Translations under genes and position numbers: made by a program | NCBI GenBank assembly: GCA_943325255.2 | Contig: CALPOS020000166.1 | Location: forward strand, 1 to 5,096 | Direction: 5' to 3' | DNA from: Sphingobacterium thalpophilum | GTDB lineage: Bacteria > Bacteroidota > Bacteroidia > Flavobacteriales > Flavobacteriaceae | Length of the DNA stretch: 5,096 bases | Notes under the pieces: generated by a model | Seen by the model: the letters and a program-made list of their open reading frames with translations, nothing else | Told to the model about the DNA's origin: nothing | Databases searched by the model: none | Shown here: positions 1-5,096 of the stretch, piece by piece | Layout of the letters: every line of letters begins with the position of its first letter | Position numbering within the stretch: the stretch's first letter is position 1

Positions 1-76
1 CAATCATGACTTTTTGATTTCTAATGAATAAAATTTTACTCATTATAATCTCGTTCGGGACGATTACTTGTTCCAT
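1..76 (-). CDS. ORF6N-domain protein, N-terminal fragment (runs off left edge)
   Basis: Reading the minus strand from the ATG at 76-74 gives 25 uninterrupted codons to the window edge, ending in the residues ILFIRNQKVMI. The pattern of a short hydrophobic/acidic lead (VIVPNEIIMSKI), then I-R-x-Q-K-V-M-(I/L), is how ORF6N-domain proteins of Bacteroidota typically begin; the family usually continues with an LDxDLAxLYGV-like stretch, which lies outside the window. ORF6N is a phage/prophage-associated domain predicted to bind DNA, often grouped with KilA-N and antirepressor-type proteins; the cellular role of stand-alone chromosomal copies is largely unknown. An in-frame alternative start is M12 (ATG at 43-41). 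No clear Shine-Dalgarno is visible, only A/T-rich sequence, which is common in this phylum. The gene lies on the nuo strand, 163 nt after nuoH, where nuoI would normally sit. The fragment is short, so the family call rests on 25 residues. Confidence 0.62.
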   Translation of the reverse strand, partial: MEQVIVPNEIIMSKILFIRNQKVMI

Positions 77-117
77 AAAAAATCTGTTTGGCGTTGATAA
101 AAATTTTAATCTTTGCA

Positions 118-140
118 AGGTGTCGCAAAATGCGACACCT
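118..140. repeat. Hairpin 1: perfect 10-bp inverted repeat with 3-nt loop
   Basis: AGGTGTCGCA at 118-127 and its exact reverse complement TGCGACACCT at 131-140 flank a 3-nt AAA loop. It is the closest of three related palindromes to the ORF6N start (about 42 nt upstream of that ATG). No U-tract follows directly on the minus strand, so it is not a canonical intrinsic terminator. It could act as an RNA stem-loop between two genes or as a protein-binding palindrome in DNA. Confidence 0.9.
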
Positions 141-154
141 AAATTTATTTGCTA

Positions 155-177
155 GGGTGTTGCATTTTGCAACACCT
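155..177. repeat. Hairpin 2: variant copy with compensated base pair
   Basis: GGTGTTGCA at 156-164 pairs exactly with TGCAACACC at 168-176 around a TTT loop. Positions 155 (G) and 177 (T) would add a wobble pair where hairpin 1 has A-T. Compared with hairpin 1, the C124-G134 pair is replaced by T161-A171, so both arms changed together and pairing is kept. The loop is the complement of the hairpin 1 loop, so this copy may lie in the opposite orientation. Confidence 0.9.
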
Positions 178-210
178 CGTTTCTTTATTGGCTTTTACAA
201 TGACTACCAA

Positions 211-237
211 CTTGATGTCGCAATTTGCGACTTCAAG
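211..237. repeat. Hairpin 3: 5+6 bp inverted repeat just after the nuoH stop
   Basis: CTTGA at 211-215 pairs with TCAAG at 233-237, and GTCGCA at 217-222 pairs with TGCGAC at 226-231. A single T/T mismatch (216/232) separates the stems and the loop is ATT. The inner GTCGCA/TGCGAC core is identical to that of hairpin 1, but the outer arms differ. On the minus strand it begins 2 nt after the nuoH stop codon, a position suited to protecting an mRNA 3' end or limiting read-through. The absence of a following T-run argues against a standard Rho-independent terminator. Confidence 0.88.
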
Positions 238-239
238 AT

Positions 240-1292
240 TTACATTCCTAAATAAACAGCGATATCGTGTCTTAAAATCACAATACCCGTCACAATAATA
301 TTTGCTATCGAAAGTGGAATCAAAATTCTCCAACCCAAGTGCATCAATTGGTCGTAACGAAATCTCGGAATCGTCCAACGCACCCACATATAGAAAAATA
401 TAAATCCACATATTTTTATAAATAAAGCGGCAATTCCAATTACATTGGCAAGGTTTACACCCCAATTTTCTACTGCCCAAGCCATTCCCGGATAGTTATA
501 ACCTCCGAAGAACAACACCGCCAAAATCGTAGAAGAGATAAACATGTTCGCATATTCAGCAAACAAATAGAATCCCATTTTCATCGAAGAATATTCGGTA
601 TGGTAACCACCAATTAATTCTGATTCACATTCTGCTAAATCGAAAGGTGTTCTGTTGGTTTCTGCAAAGGCACAAATCAAAAAGATTAAAAACGATAGCG
701 GTTGGTAAAACACATTCCAATTCATTCCGGATTGTTGCAATGAAATTTCTCGTAAACTCAATGTTCCTGTCATCATTAACAAAGCAATAACCGACAATCC
801 CATCGCGATTTCATAAGAAACCATTTGGGATGCAGCACGAACGGCTCCCATTAAAGAGAACTTGTTGTTCGATGCCCAGCCTCCAATCATGATTCCATAA
901 ACACCAACAGAAAGAATCGCAAAAATGTAAAGTAATGCTACATTAATATCAGTAGCTTGAAGAATAATATCTCTGCCAAACAAATGGAATTTATCGCCCC
1001 AAGGAATAACAGCACTGGTCATCAAAGCGGTGCTCATGGCAATCGCCGGTCCAACAAAAAACAAAAATCTATTTGGGGTATTCGGTTCAAACTCTTCTTT
1101 GGAGAATAATTTTAGTCCATCCGCCAATGGTTGAAACAATCCCAATGGTCCTGCTCTATTGGGTCCAATTCGGTCTTGCAACCAAGCCGCTACTTTTCGT
1201 TCCGCCCAAGTAGAATACATCGCCATTAACATGGTTACAGCAAATACGACAAGAATGATGACGCTTTTATCGATGATAAGAGTACTATCCAT
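240..1292 (-). CDS. nuoH: NADH-quinone oxidoreductase subunit H (complex I membrane subunit)
   Basis: NuoH is the inner-membrane subunit that connects the peripheral arm to the proton-pumping arm and forms much of the quinone entry chamber. The 350-residue length is normal for the family. Sequence landmarks are ERKVAAWLQDRIGPNRAGP (31-49) after the first membrane helix, FSLMGAVRAASQMVSYE (145-161), TPFDLAECESELIGGYHTEY (215-234), the loop that faces the quinone cavity, and WTIPRFRYDQLMHLGW (306-321). I count eight hydrophobic helices, near residues 8-28, 76-95, 115-136, 156-174, 197-211, 247-265, 283-303 and 322-341. The ATG at 1292-1290 overlaps the end of nuoG by 8 nt, suggesting translational coupling. 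The residue between the two acidic positions of the DLAECESEL loop is Cys222, where many homologues have Gly or Ala; I believe this is common in Flavobacteriia. Hairpin 3 follows the stop codon immediately. Confidence 0.97.
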   Translation of the reverse strand: MDSTLIIDKSVIILVVFAVTMLMAMYSTWAERKVAAWLQDRIGPNRAGPLGLFQPLADGLKLFSKEEFEPNTPNRFLFFVGPAIAMSTALMTSAVIPWGDKFHLFGRDIILQATDINVALLYIFAILSVGVYGIMIGGWASNNKFSLMGAVRAASQMVSYEIAMGLSVIALLMMTGTLSLREISLQQSGMNWNVFYQPLSFLIFLICAFAETNRTPFDLAECESELIGGYHTEYSSMKMGFYLFAEYANMFISSTILAVLFFGGYNYPGMAWAVENWGVNLANVIGIAALFIKICGFIFFYMWVRWTIPRFRYDQLMHLGWRILIPLSIANIIVTGIVILRHDIAVYLGM

Positions 1293-2334
1293 TGTTTTTT
1301 AGTTTTTGCTGATTAGTGATATCTTCCTCGGTTAATGGAGTGGCAGGCATACTGATTTTCTTACGATCAATATCTCGTCCTAATAAGATGTTTTTCTCTG
1401 TCGCAATTTCAACTTTCTCTAACTTACGCGTGTAGTTATTTTGATTGATTACCGAATCTTTTTCAAATTTTCTTGGCCCTTCTATTACCCAATCCGCTGG
1501 ATCTTTATGGTCAAATCGGCAACCGTTGCAAATAAATTCTTCTACTTCGTGGTATTCGTCTTTTCTTCCAGTAACTCTTTGAATTTCGTCCCCAAACATC
1601 CAAACCGTTGTTTTTCCACAACATTTGTCGCAGTTTCTATGCGCGTTGTATGGTTTATTAAACCAAACTCTCGATTTGAATCGGAAGGTTTTGTCTGTCA
1701 ATGCACCAACTGGACAAACATCAATCATGTTTCCAGAAAACTCATTATCGATTGCTTTTGAAATACAAGTCGAAATGTTCGAGTGATCGCCACGATCCAT
1801 CACGCCGTGAACACGATTGTCAGTCAATTGATCGGCTACCATCACACAGCGGTAACACAAAATGCAACGGTTCATATGCAATTGAATATTCGGGCCAATA
1901 TCTTCCGGCTCAAACGTTCTTTTCTCTTCGATGAATCTGGTTTGCGATTTTCCGTGTTCAAAACTTAAATTTTGCAAATCACATTCTCCAGCTTGATCAC
2001 AAACTGGACAATCTAACGGGTGATTGATTAACAAAAATTCAGTTACAGATTTACGCGCTTCTTGTACTCGATCAGAAGATTTACTATTCACTTCCATGCC
2101 GTCCATGCAACCGGTTACACAAGACGCCATCAATTTGGGCATTGGTCTTGGGTCGGCTTCACTTCCTTTGGCAACTTCAACTAAACAACAACGACATTTT
2201 CCGCCGCTTCCTTTTAGTTTTGAGTAATAGCACATCGCCGGAGGAACGACTTCTCCTCCAATCATTCGAGCAGCTTGCAGGATCGTTGTTCCTGGTTCTA
2301 CATCAATACTATGTCCGTCTATGGTTACTTTCAT
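1285..2334 (-). CDS. nuoG: Short NuoG-type iron-sulfur subunit of complex I (2Fe-2S / 4Fe-4S)
   Basis: This subunit carries electrons from the NADH site along an iron-sulfur chain in the peripheral arm. Visible parts are an N-terminal ferredoxin-like 2Fe-2S domain (Cys35, Cys47, Cys50, fourth ligand probably Cys72), a His-Cys3 4Fe-4S site HPLDCPVCDQAGEC (His105, Cys109, Cys112, Cys118), a second 4Fe-4S site RCILCYRC (Cys157, Cys160, Cys163) completed by Cys207 in CPVGAL, and a small domain with Cys235, Cys238, Cys239, Cys269 and Cys272. At 349 residues it is far shorter than the 700-900 residues of E. coli or Thermus type NuoG: the molybdopterin-oxidoreductase-like domain is absent and only a charged tail of about 60 residues follows. 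Since nuoH overlaps its end by 8 nt and no remnant coding sequence is left, this is the natural gene end and not a frameshift. Short forms are, as far as I recall, usual in Flavobacteriia. The ATG at 2334-2332 has the purine-rich AAAGAGA just upstream, and the ferredoxin domain starts at once, supporting this start. Confidence 0.93.
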   Translation of the reverse strand: MKVTIDGHSIDVEPGTTILQAARMIGGEVVPPAMCYYSKLKGSGGKCRCCLVEVAKGSEADPRPMPKLMASCVTGCMDGMEVNSKSSDRVQEARKSVTEFLLINHPLDCPVCDQAGECDLQNLSFEHGKSQTRFIEEKRTFEPEDIGPNIQLHMNRCILCYRCVMVADQLTDNRVHGVMDRGDHSNISTCISKAIDNEFSGNMIDVCPVGALTDKTFRFKSRVWFNKPYNAHRNCDKCCGKTTVWMFGDEIQRVTGRKDEYHEVEEFICNGCRFDHKDPADWVIEGPRKFEKDSVINQNNYTRKLEKVEIATEKNILLGRDIDRKKISMPATPLTEEDITNQQKLKNNG

Positions 2335-2343
2335 TCTCTTTAT

Positions 2344-2375
2344 GTTTAGAAAGTTTAGAAGTTTAGAAAGTTTAG
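2344..2375. repeat. Tandem repeat, four copies of GTTTAGAA(A) in the nuoF-nuoG spacer
   Basis: Successive units are GTTTAGAAA (2344-2352), GTTTAGAA (2353-2360), GTTTAGAAA (2361-2369) and a partial GTTTAG (2370-2375). The alternating 9-8-9 unit lengths look like slippage products. The array lies in the only sizeable spacer among the D-H genes (67 nt) and ends about 10 nt before the nuoG start codon, so in the mRNA it is a C/U/A-rich, unstructured leader next to the ribosome-binding region. A copy-number change would alter the nuoF-nuoG spacing without touching either protein. No function is shown. Confidence 0.9.
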
Positions 2376-2401
2376 TTTCATGACTTCATATTCTAATTTA
2401 C

Positions 2402-3769
2402 TTATACTGTTTGTTTCGACACTAAATGCTTCACTTTTTCAAATGGCTCATTCACAAAGTGGTCTCTGTTTTTTATTTTTTCTGGGAAACGGATGTGGTA
2501 TTCAAACTCGTCTTTAAAGTGACGAATGGCTGCAGCTACAGGCCATGCTGCTGCATCTCCTAATGGGCAAATTGTGTTGCCTTCAATTTTGCTTTGAATG
2601 CTCCATAATAACTCGATATCTTCTTCACGGCCATGCCCGTTTTCGATTCTGTGCAATACTTTTTCTAACCAACCTGTTCCTTCACGACATGGTGAACATT
2701 GTCCACAGCTTTCGTGGTGGTAGAAACGAGAGAAATTCCAAGTGTTTCTTACGATACACGCGGTATCATTGTAGACGATAAATCCACCAGAACCCAACAT
2801 CGATCCTGTAGCAAAACCGCCGTCGCTTAAGGATTCGTAGGACATCAATCGGTCTTCACCGGCTGCTGTTTTGTATATTAAATTTGCTGGTAAAACGGGT
2901 ACTGAACTTCCTCCAGGCACGAATGCTTTTAGAGGACGGTCGTTTATCATTCCACCACAAAATTCGTCGGAGTTCATGAATTCGTATACGCTTAATCCCA
3001 ACTCAATTTCGAAAACACCTTGATTTTTGATGTGTCCAGAAGCAGAAATTAATTTCGTTCCGGTAGATCTTCCTATTCCAATATTGGCGTAGTCGGCTCC
3101 AGAGTTGTTGACAATCCATGGCACAGCGGCAATGGTTTCAACATTATTGACTACGGTTGGGTTGGCCCAAAGACCAGAAACCGCAGGGAATGGTGGTTTG
3201 ATTCTTGGATTTCCACGTTTACCTTCTAACGATTCAATTAATGCAGTTTCTTCTCCGCAGATATAGGCACCGCCACCAATTTGAACATATAAATCCAAAT
3301 CGTAACCAGAACCTAAGATATTTTTTCCTAACCAGCCAGCAGCTTTGGCTTCGGCGATGGCTCTTTCTAAAATTTTGTAAACCCACATATATTCTCCACG
3401 AATGTATATGTAGGATAAATTGGCACCCAAGGCATAACTTGATGTAATCATTCCTTCGATTAACAAATGCGGAATGTATTCCATTAAGTAACGATCTTTG
3501 AAAGTTCCTGGCTCAGACTCGTCGGCATTGCAAACTAGATGTCTTGGTTTTCCTGATTTTTTATCGATGAAACTCCATTTCATTCCGGCAGGGAAACCTG
3601 CGCCACCACGACCACGTAATCCCGAAGTTTTTACTTCTTCGACTACTTCGTCTGGCGTCATTTTTTTTAAGGATTTTTCCACCGAAGCGTAACCGCCTTC
3701 TTTGCGATAGACTTCGTAGGTTTTGATGCCTGGAACGTTAATTTTATCTAATAATATTTTCTTTGACAT
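2402..3769 (-). CDS. nuoF: NADH-quinone oxidoreductase subunit F (NADH- and FMN-binding)
   Basis: NuoF oxidises NADH: it binds NADH and FMN and passes electrons to 4Fe-4S cluster N3. The 455-residue length is typical. The glycine-rich FMN/NADH region is clear in GLRGRGGAGFPAGMKW (50-65), followed by CNADESEPGTFKDRY (80-94) and GGGAYICGEETALIESLEGK (165-184). VVNNVETIA (206-214) is a further family hallmark. The cluster motif ESCGQCSPCREG supplies Cys355, Cys358 and Cys361, and Cys401 in NTICPLGDAAAWP is the fourth ligand. All expected ligands are present, so the protein should be functional. Only one base separates its ATG (3769-3767) from the nuoE stop codon, which fits coupled translation of the two partners of the NADH-dehydrogenase module. 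The related hydrogenase and formate dehydrogenase flavoproteins (HoxF/FdsB type) are made unlikely by the nuoD-E-F-G-H context. Confidence 0.98.
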   Translation of the reverse strand: MSKKILLDKINVPGIKTYEVYRKEGGYASVEKSLKKMTPDEVVEEVKTSGLRGRGGAGFPAGMKWSFIDKKSGKPRHLVCNADESEPGTFKDRYLMEYIPHLLIEGMITSSYALGANLSYIYIRGEYMWVYKILERAIAEAKAAGWLGKNILGSGYDLDLYVQIGGGAYICGEETALIESLEGKRGNPRIKPPFPAVSGLWANPTVVNNVETIAAVPWIVNNSGADYANIGIGRSTGTKLISASGHIKNQGVFEIELGLSVYEFMNSDEFCGGMINDRPLKAFVPGGSSVPVLPANLIYKTAAGEDRLMSYESLSDGGFATGSMLGSGGFIVYNDTACIVRNTWNFSRFYHHESCGQCSPCREGTGWLEKVLHRIENGHGREEDIELLWSIQSKIEGNTICPLGDAAAWPVAAAIRHFKDEFEYHIRFPEKIKNRDHFVNEPFEKVKHLVSKQTV

Positions 3770-3770
3770 A

Positions 3771-4301
3771 TTATTTATCGTGTAACGTGATTTTATTTTC
3801 TTTACAATCGGTGATCAATTGGTCTATTTTTTCTTCATTCAAATGTTCCTTGTAGAAATCACCCAACTGCATCATTGGAGCATATCCGCAGGCGCCCAAA
3901 CATTCAACGCCACGAACTTCGAAAAGTCCATCAGCAGTTGGTTCACCTACTTTTACACCTAATTTATTGCAGGTATAGTCCATCAAATTTTCTACACCGT
4001 TCAAGCAACATGGAGAAGTTTGACAAAATTCAAACATGTATTTTCCGATTGGTCTTTGATTGAACATGGTGTAGAAAGTCACCACTTCATAAACTTCAAT
4101 CGGTTTTAGTTTTAAGATTTCAGCGACTTTGTCTTGCAATTCGATGCTCAACCAATTGTCATGAGCATCTTGCACTTCATGTAAAACGGGTAATAAAGCT
4201 GATTTTATCTTATCTTCAGGATAGTGACCAATCAATTCGTTGATGCGCGTCATGAGTGCATCGGTGATGTTGATTTCCTGTTTGTAATGAGTGTGTTCCA
4301 T
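3771..4301 (-). CDS. nuoE: NADH-quinone oxidoreductase subunit E (2Fe-2S, thioredoxin-like)
   Basis: NuoE pairs with NuoF in the NADH-oxidising module and carries the off-path 2Fe-2S cluster N1a. The protein is 176 residues, within the usual range. After an N-terminal helical region with LKPIEVYEVVTFYTMF (65-80), the thioredoxin-like fold supplies the four ligands in the standard spacing C-x4-C-x35-C-x3-C: Cys93 and Cys98 in FCQTSPC, then Cys134 and Cys138 in ECLGAC. Cys99 directly after the second ligand is extra. The gene starts 3 nt after the nuoD stop and ends 1 nt before nuoF, so it has no room for its own promoter or terminator and should be read from the shared transcript. Confidence 0.97.
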   Translation of the reverse strand: MEHTHYKQEINITDALMTRINELIGHYPEDKIKSALLPVLHEVQDAHDNWLSIELQDKVAEILKLKPIEVYEVVTFYTMFNQRPIGKYMFEFCQTSPCCLNGVENLMDYTCNKLGVKVGEPTADGLFEVRGVECLGACGYAPMMQLGDFYKEHLNEEKIDQLITDCKENKITLHDK

Positions 4302-4304
4302 AAT

Positions 4305-5096
4305 TTATGCGTCTAATTCTCCGGCGATAACATTTAAACTTGACAAAATCACAATAGCATCCGATAGCATCGAGCCTTTGATCATTTCAGGATACGCTTG
4401 GTAATAAATAAAACAAGGACGACGGAAATGCAAACGATAAGGTGTTCGGCTTCCATCGGTTACTAAATAAAATCCTAATTCTCCATTGCCACCTTCTACG
4501 GCGTGATATACTTCTGCAACCGGAACCGGAACTTCACCCATCACAATTTTGAAATGGTAAATCAAGGATTCCATTGTAGTATAAACGTCTTCTTTTGGAG
4601 GCAGGTAATAATCTGGAACGTCAGCATGATATGGACCTTCTGGCATTTTGGCTAACGCTTGTTTGATGATGCTGATACTTTCGCGAACTTCGGCATTTCG
4701 AACACAGAAACGATCGTACGTATCACCTGATTTTCCTACGGGAACAATAAAATCGAAATCTTCGTAAGAGGAATAAGGATGCGCCACACGAACGTCATAA
4801 TCAACGCCAGCGGCACGTAAGTTTGGTCCAGTAAATCCATAAGCCATCGCTTGTTCAGCAGTTATCGCTCCAACGTTTACGGTTCTATCAATAAAGATTC
4901 TGTTTCTTTCGAAAAGGTTTTCAAATTCTTGCCAAGCAACTGGAAATTCCTCTAAGAATTTATCTAATTTTCGGAAGGCTTCTGGCGACCAATCTCTTTC
5001 AAAACCACCGATTCGTCCCATATTAGTGGTTAAACGAGCACCACAAATTTCCTCGTAGATTTCGTATACTTTTTCTCTGAATTGAAATACATATAG
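4305..5096 (-). CDS. nuoD: NADH-quinone oxidoreductase subunit D, C-terminal part (5' end outside window)
   Basis: NuoD (49-kDa subunit) helps form the quinone-reduction site at the base of the peripheral arm and is related to the large subunit of NiFe hydrogenases. The frame stays open from the window edge at 5096 to the TAA at 4307-4305, giving 263 residues of what should be a protein of roughly 400. The Met codon at 5021-5019 is internal: the codons before it read REKVYEIYEEICGARLTTN, the normal NuoD sequence around the conserved GAR. Other family stretches, numbered from the edge, are YGFTGPNLRAAG (86-97), GDTYDRFCVR (124-133), GELGFYLVTDGSRTPYRLHF and the terminal GELDA. The hydrogenase-type metal-binding cysteines are not seen in this part, as expected for complex I. 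A NuoC-NuoD fusion, as in E. coli, cannot be excluded because the N-terminal half is missing. Confidence 0.97.
   Translation of the reverse strand, partial: LYVFQFREKVYEIYEEICGARLTTNMGRIGGFERDWSPEAFRKLDKFLEEFPVAWQEFENLFERNRIFIDRTVNVGAITAEQAMAYGFTGPNLRAAGVDYDVRVAHPYSSYEDFDFIVPVGKSGDTYDRFCVRNAEVRESISIIKQALAKMPEGPYHADVPDYYLPPKEDVYTTMESLIYHFKIVMGEVPVPVAEVYHAVEGGNGELGFYLVTDGSRTPYRLHFRRPCFIYYQAYPEMIKGSMLSDAIVILSSLNVIAGELDA

Noticed and set aside
77..117. A dedicated Bacteroidota promoter (TTTG / TAnnTTTG type) for the ORF6N gene
   Set aside because: The region is A/T-rich, but I found no good TAnnTTTG -7 box at a sensible distance from a -33 element.
118..177. Hairpins 1 and 2 as a bidirectional Rho-independent terminator
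   Set aside because: The stems are strong, but neither strand has a T-run directly after a stem; the nearest minus-strand T stretch is more than 10 nt beyond hairpin 1.
145..480. A 111-codon minus-strand open frame overlapping the nuoH 3' end and the hairpin spacer
   Set aside because: It is a different frame of the well-supported nuoH coding sequence, its composition (many Cys/Tyr/Asn) does not look like a protein, and it runs through two of the hairpins.
1285..1292. A frameshift that truncated NuoG
   Set aside because: The stop codon lies within the start of nuoH with an 8-nt overlap, and no leftover NuoG coding sequence exists between the genes.
1441..1968. Plus-strand open frames opposite nuoG (and similar ones opposite nuoF and nuoE)
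   Set aside because: They are antisense shadows of conserved complex I genes, with no recognisable domains or start signals.
2344..2375. The GTTTAGAA units as a CRISPR array
   Set aside because: Units are only 8-9 bp and directly adjacent, with no spacers; this is a simple tandem repeat.
2355..2381. An 8-codon minus-strand mini-ORF (ATG at 2381-2379, MKLNFLNF) before nuoG as a leader peptide
   Set aside because: It is simply the tandem repeat in translation, with no regulatory codon run or attenuator-like structure after it.
4305..5021. nuoD starting at the Met codon at 5021-5019
   Set aside because: The frame is open to the window edge and the upstream codons encode conserved NuoD sequence around GAR, so the Met is internal.

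Overview
The window is a stretch of a complex I (NADH:quinone oxidoreductase, nuo) operon, read entirely on the minus strand. In transcription order (right to left) it holds the C-terminal part of nuoD (cut by the window edge), nuoE, nuoF, a short nuoG-type subunit and nuoH. A 163-nt gap with three hairpins follows, and then the first 25 codons of a gene I read as an ORF6N-domain protein, which runs off the left edge. The DNA is A+T-rich, Shine-Dalgarno signals are weak, the NuoG homologue is only 349 residues, and the protein sequences resemble those of Flavobacteriia. I therefore infer a Flavobacterium-like member of the Bacteroidota; this comes from memory of family sequences, not from a search.

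Right part (about 2402-5096): nuoD, nuoE and nuoF are packed almost without spacers (3 nt between D and E, 1 nt between E and F), as expected for co-translated subunits. NuoE (2Fe-2S cluster N1a) and NuoF (FMN, NADH site, 4Fe-4S cluster N3) form the NADH-oxidising tip of the peripheral arm. NuoD belongs to the quinone-reducing module.

Middle part (1285-2401): a 67-nt spacer carries four tandem copies of a GTTTAGAA(A) unit. It precedes a NuoG homologue that keeps the Fe-S wiring but lacks the large molybdopterin-oxidoreductase-like domain. nuoG and nuoH overlap by 8 nt. NuoH (8 predicted membrane helices) joins the membrane arm to the quinone module.

Left part (1-239) is the unusual part. In most nuo operons nuoI follows nuoH directly. 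Here, three short hairpins built on a shared GTCGCA/TGCGAC core come first, one of them with a compensated base-pair change. A same-strand ORF follows whose N-terminus looks like an ORF6N (phage-antirepressor-type, predicted DNA-binding) protein. The simplest reading is an accessory gene with its own palindrome cluster placed inside or at the end of the nuo operon. Whether nuoI-N continue beyond the window cannot be seen.
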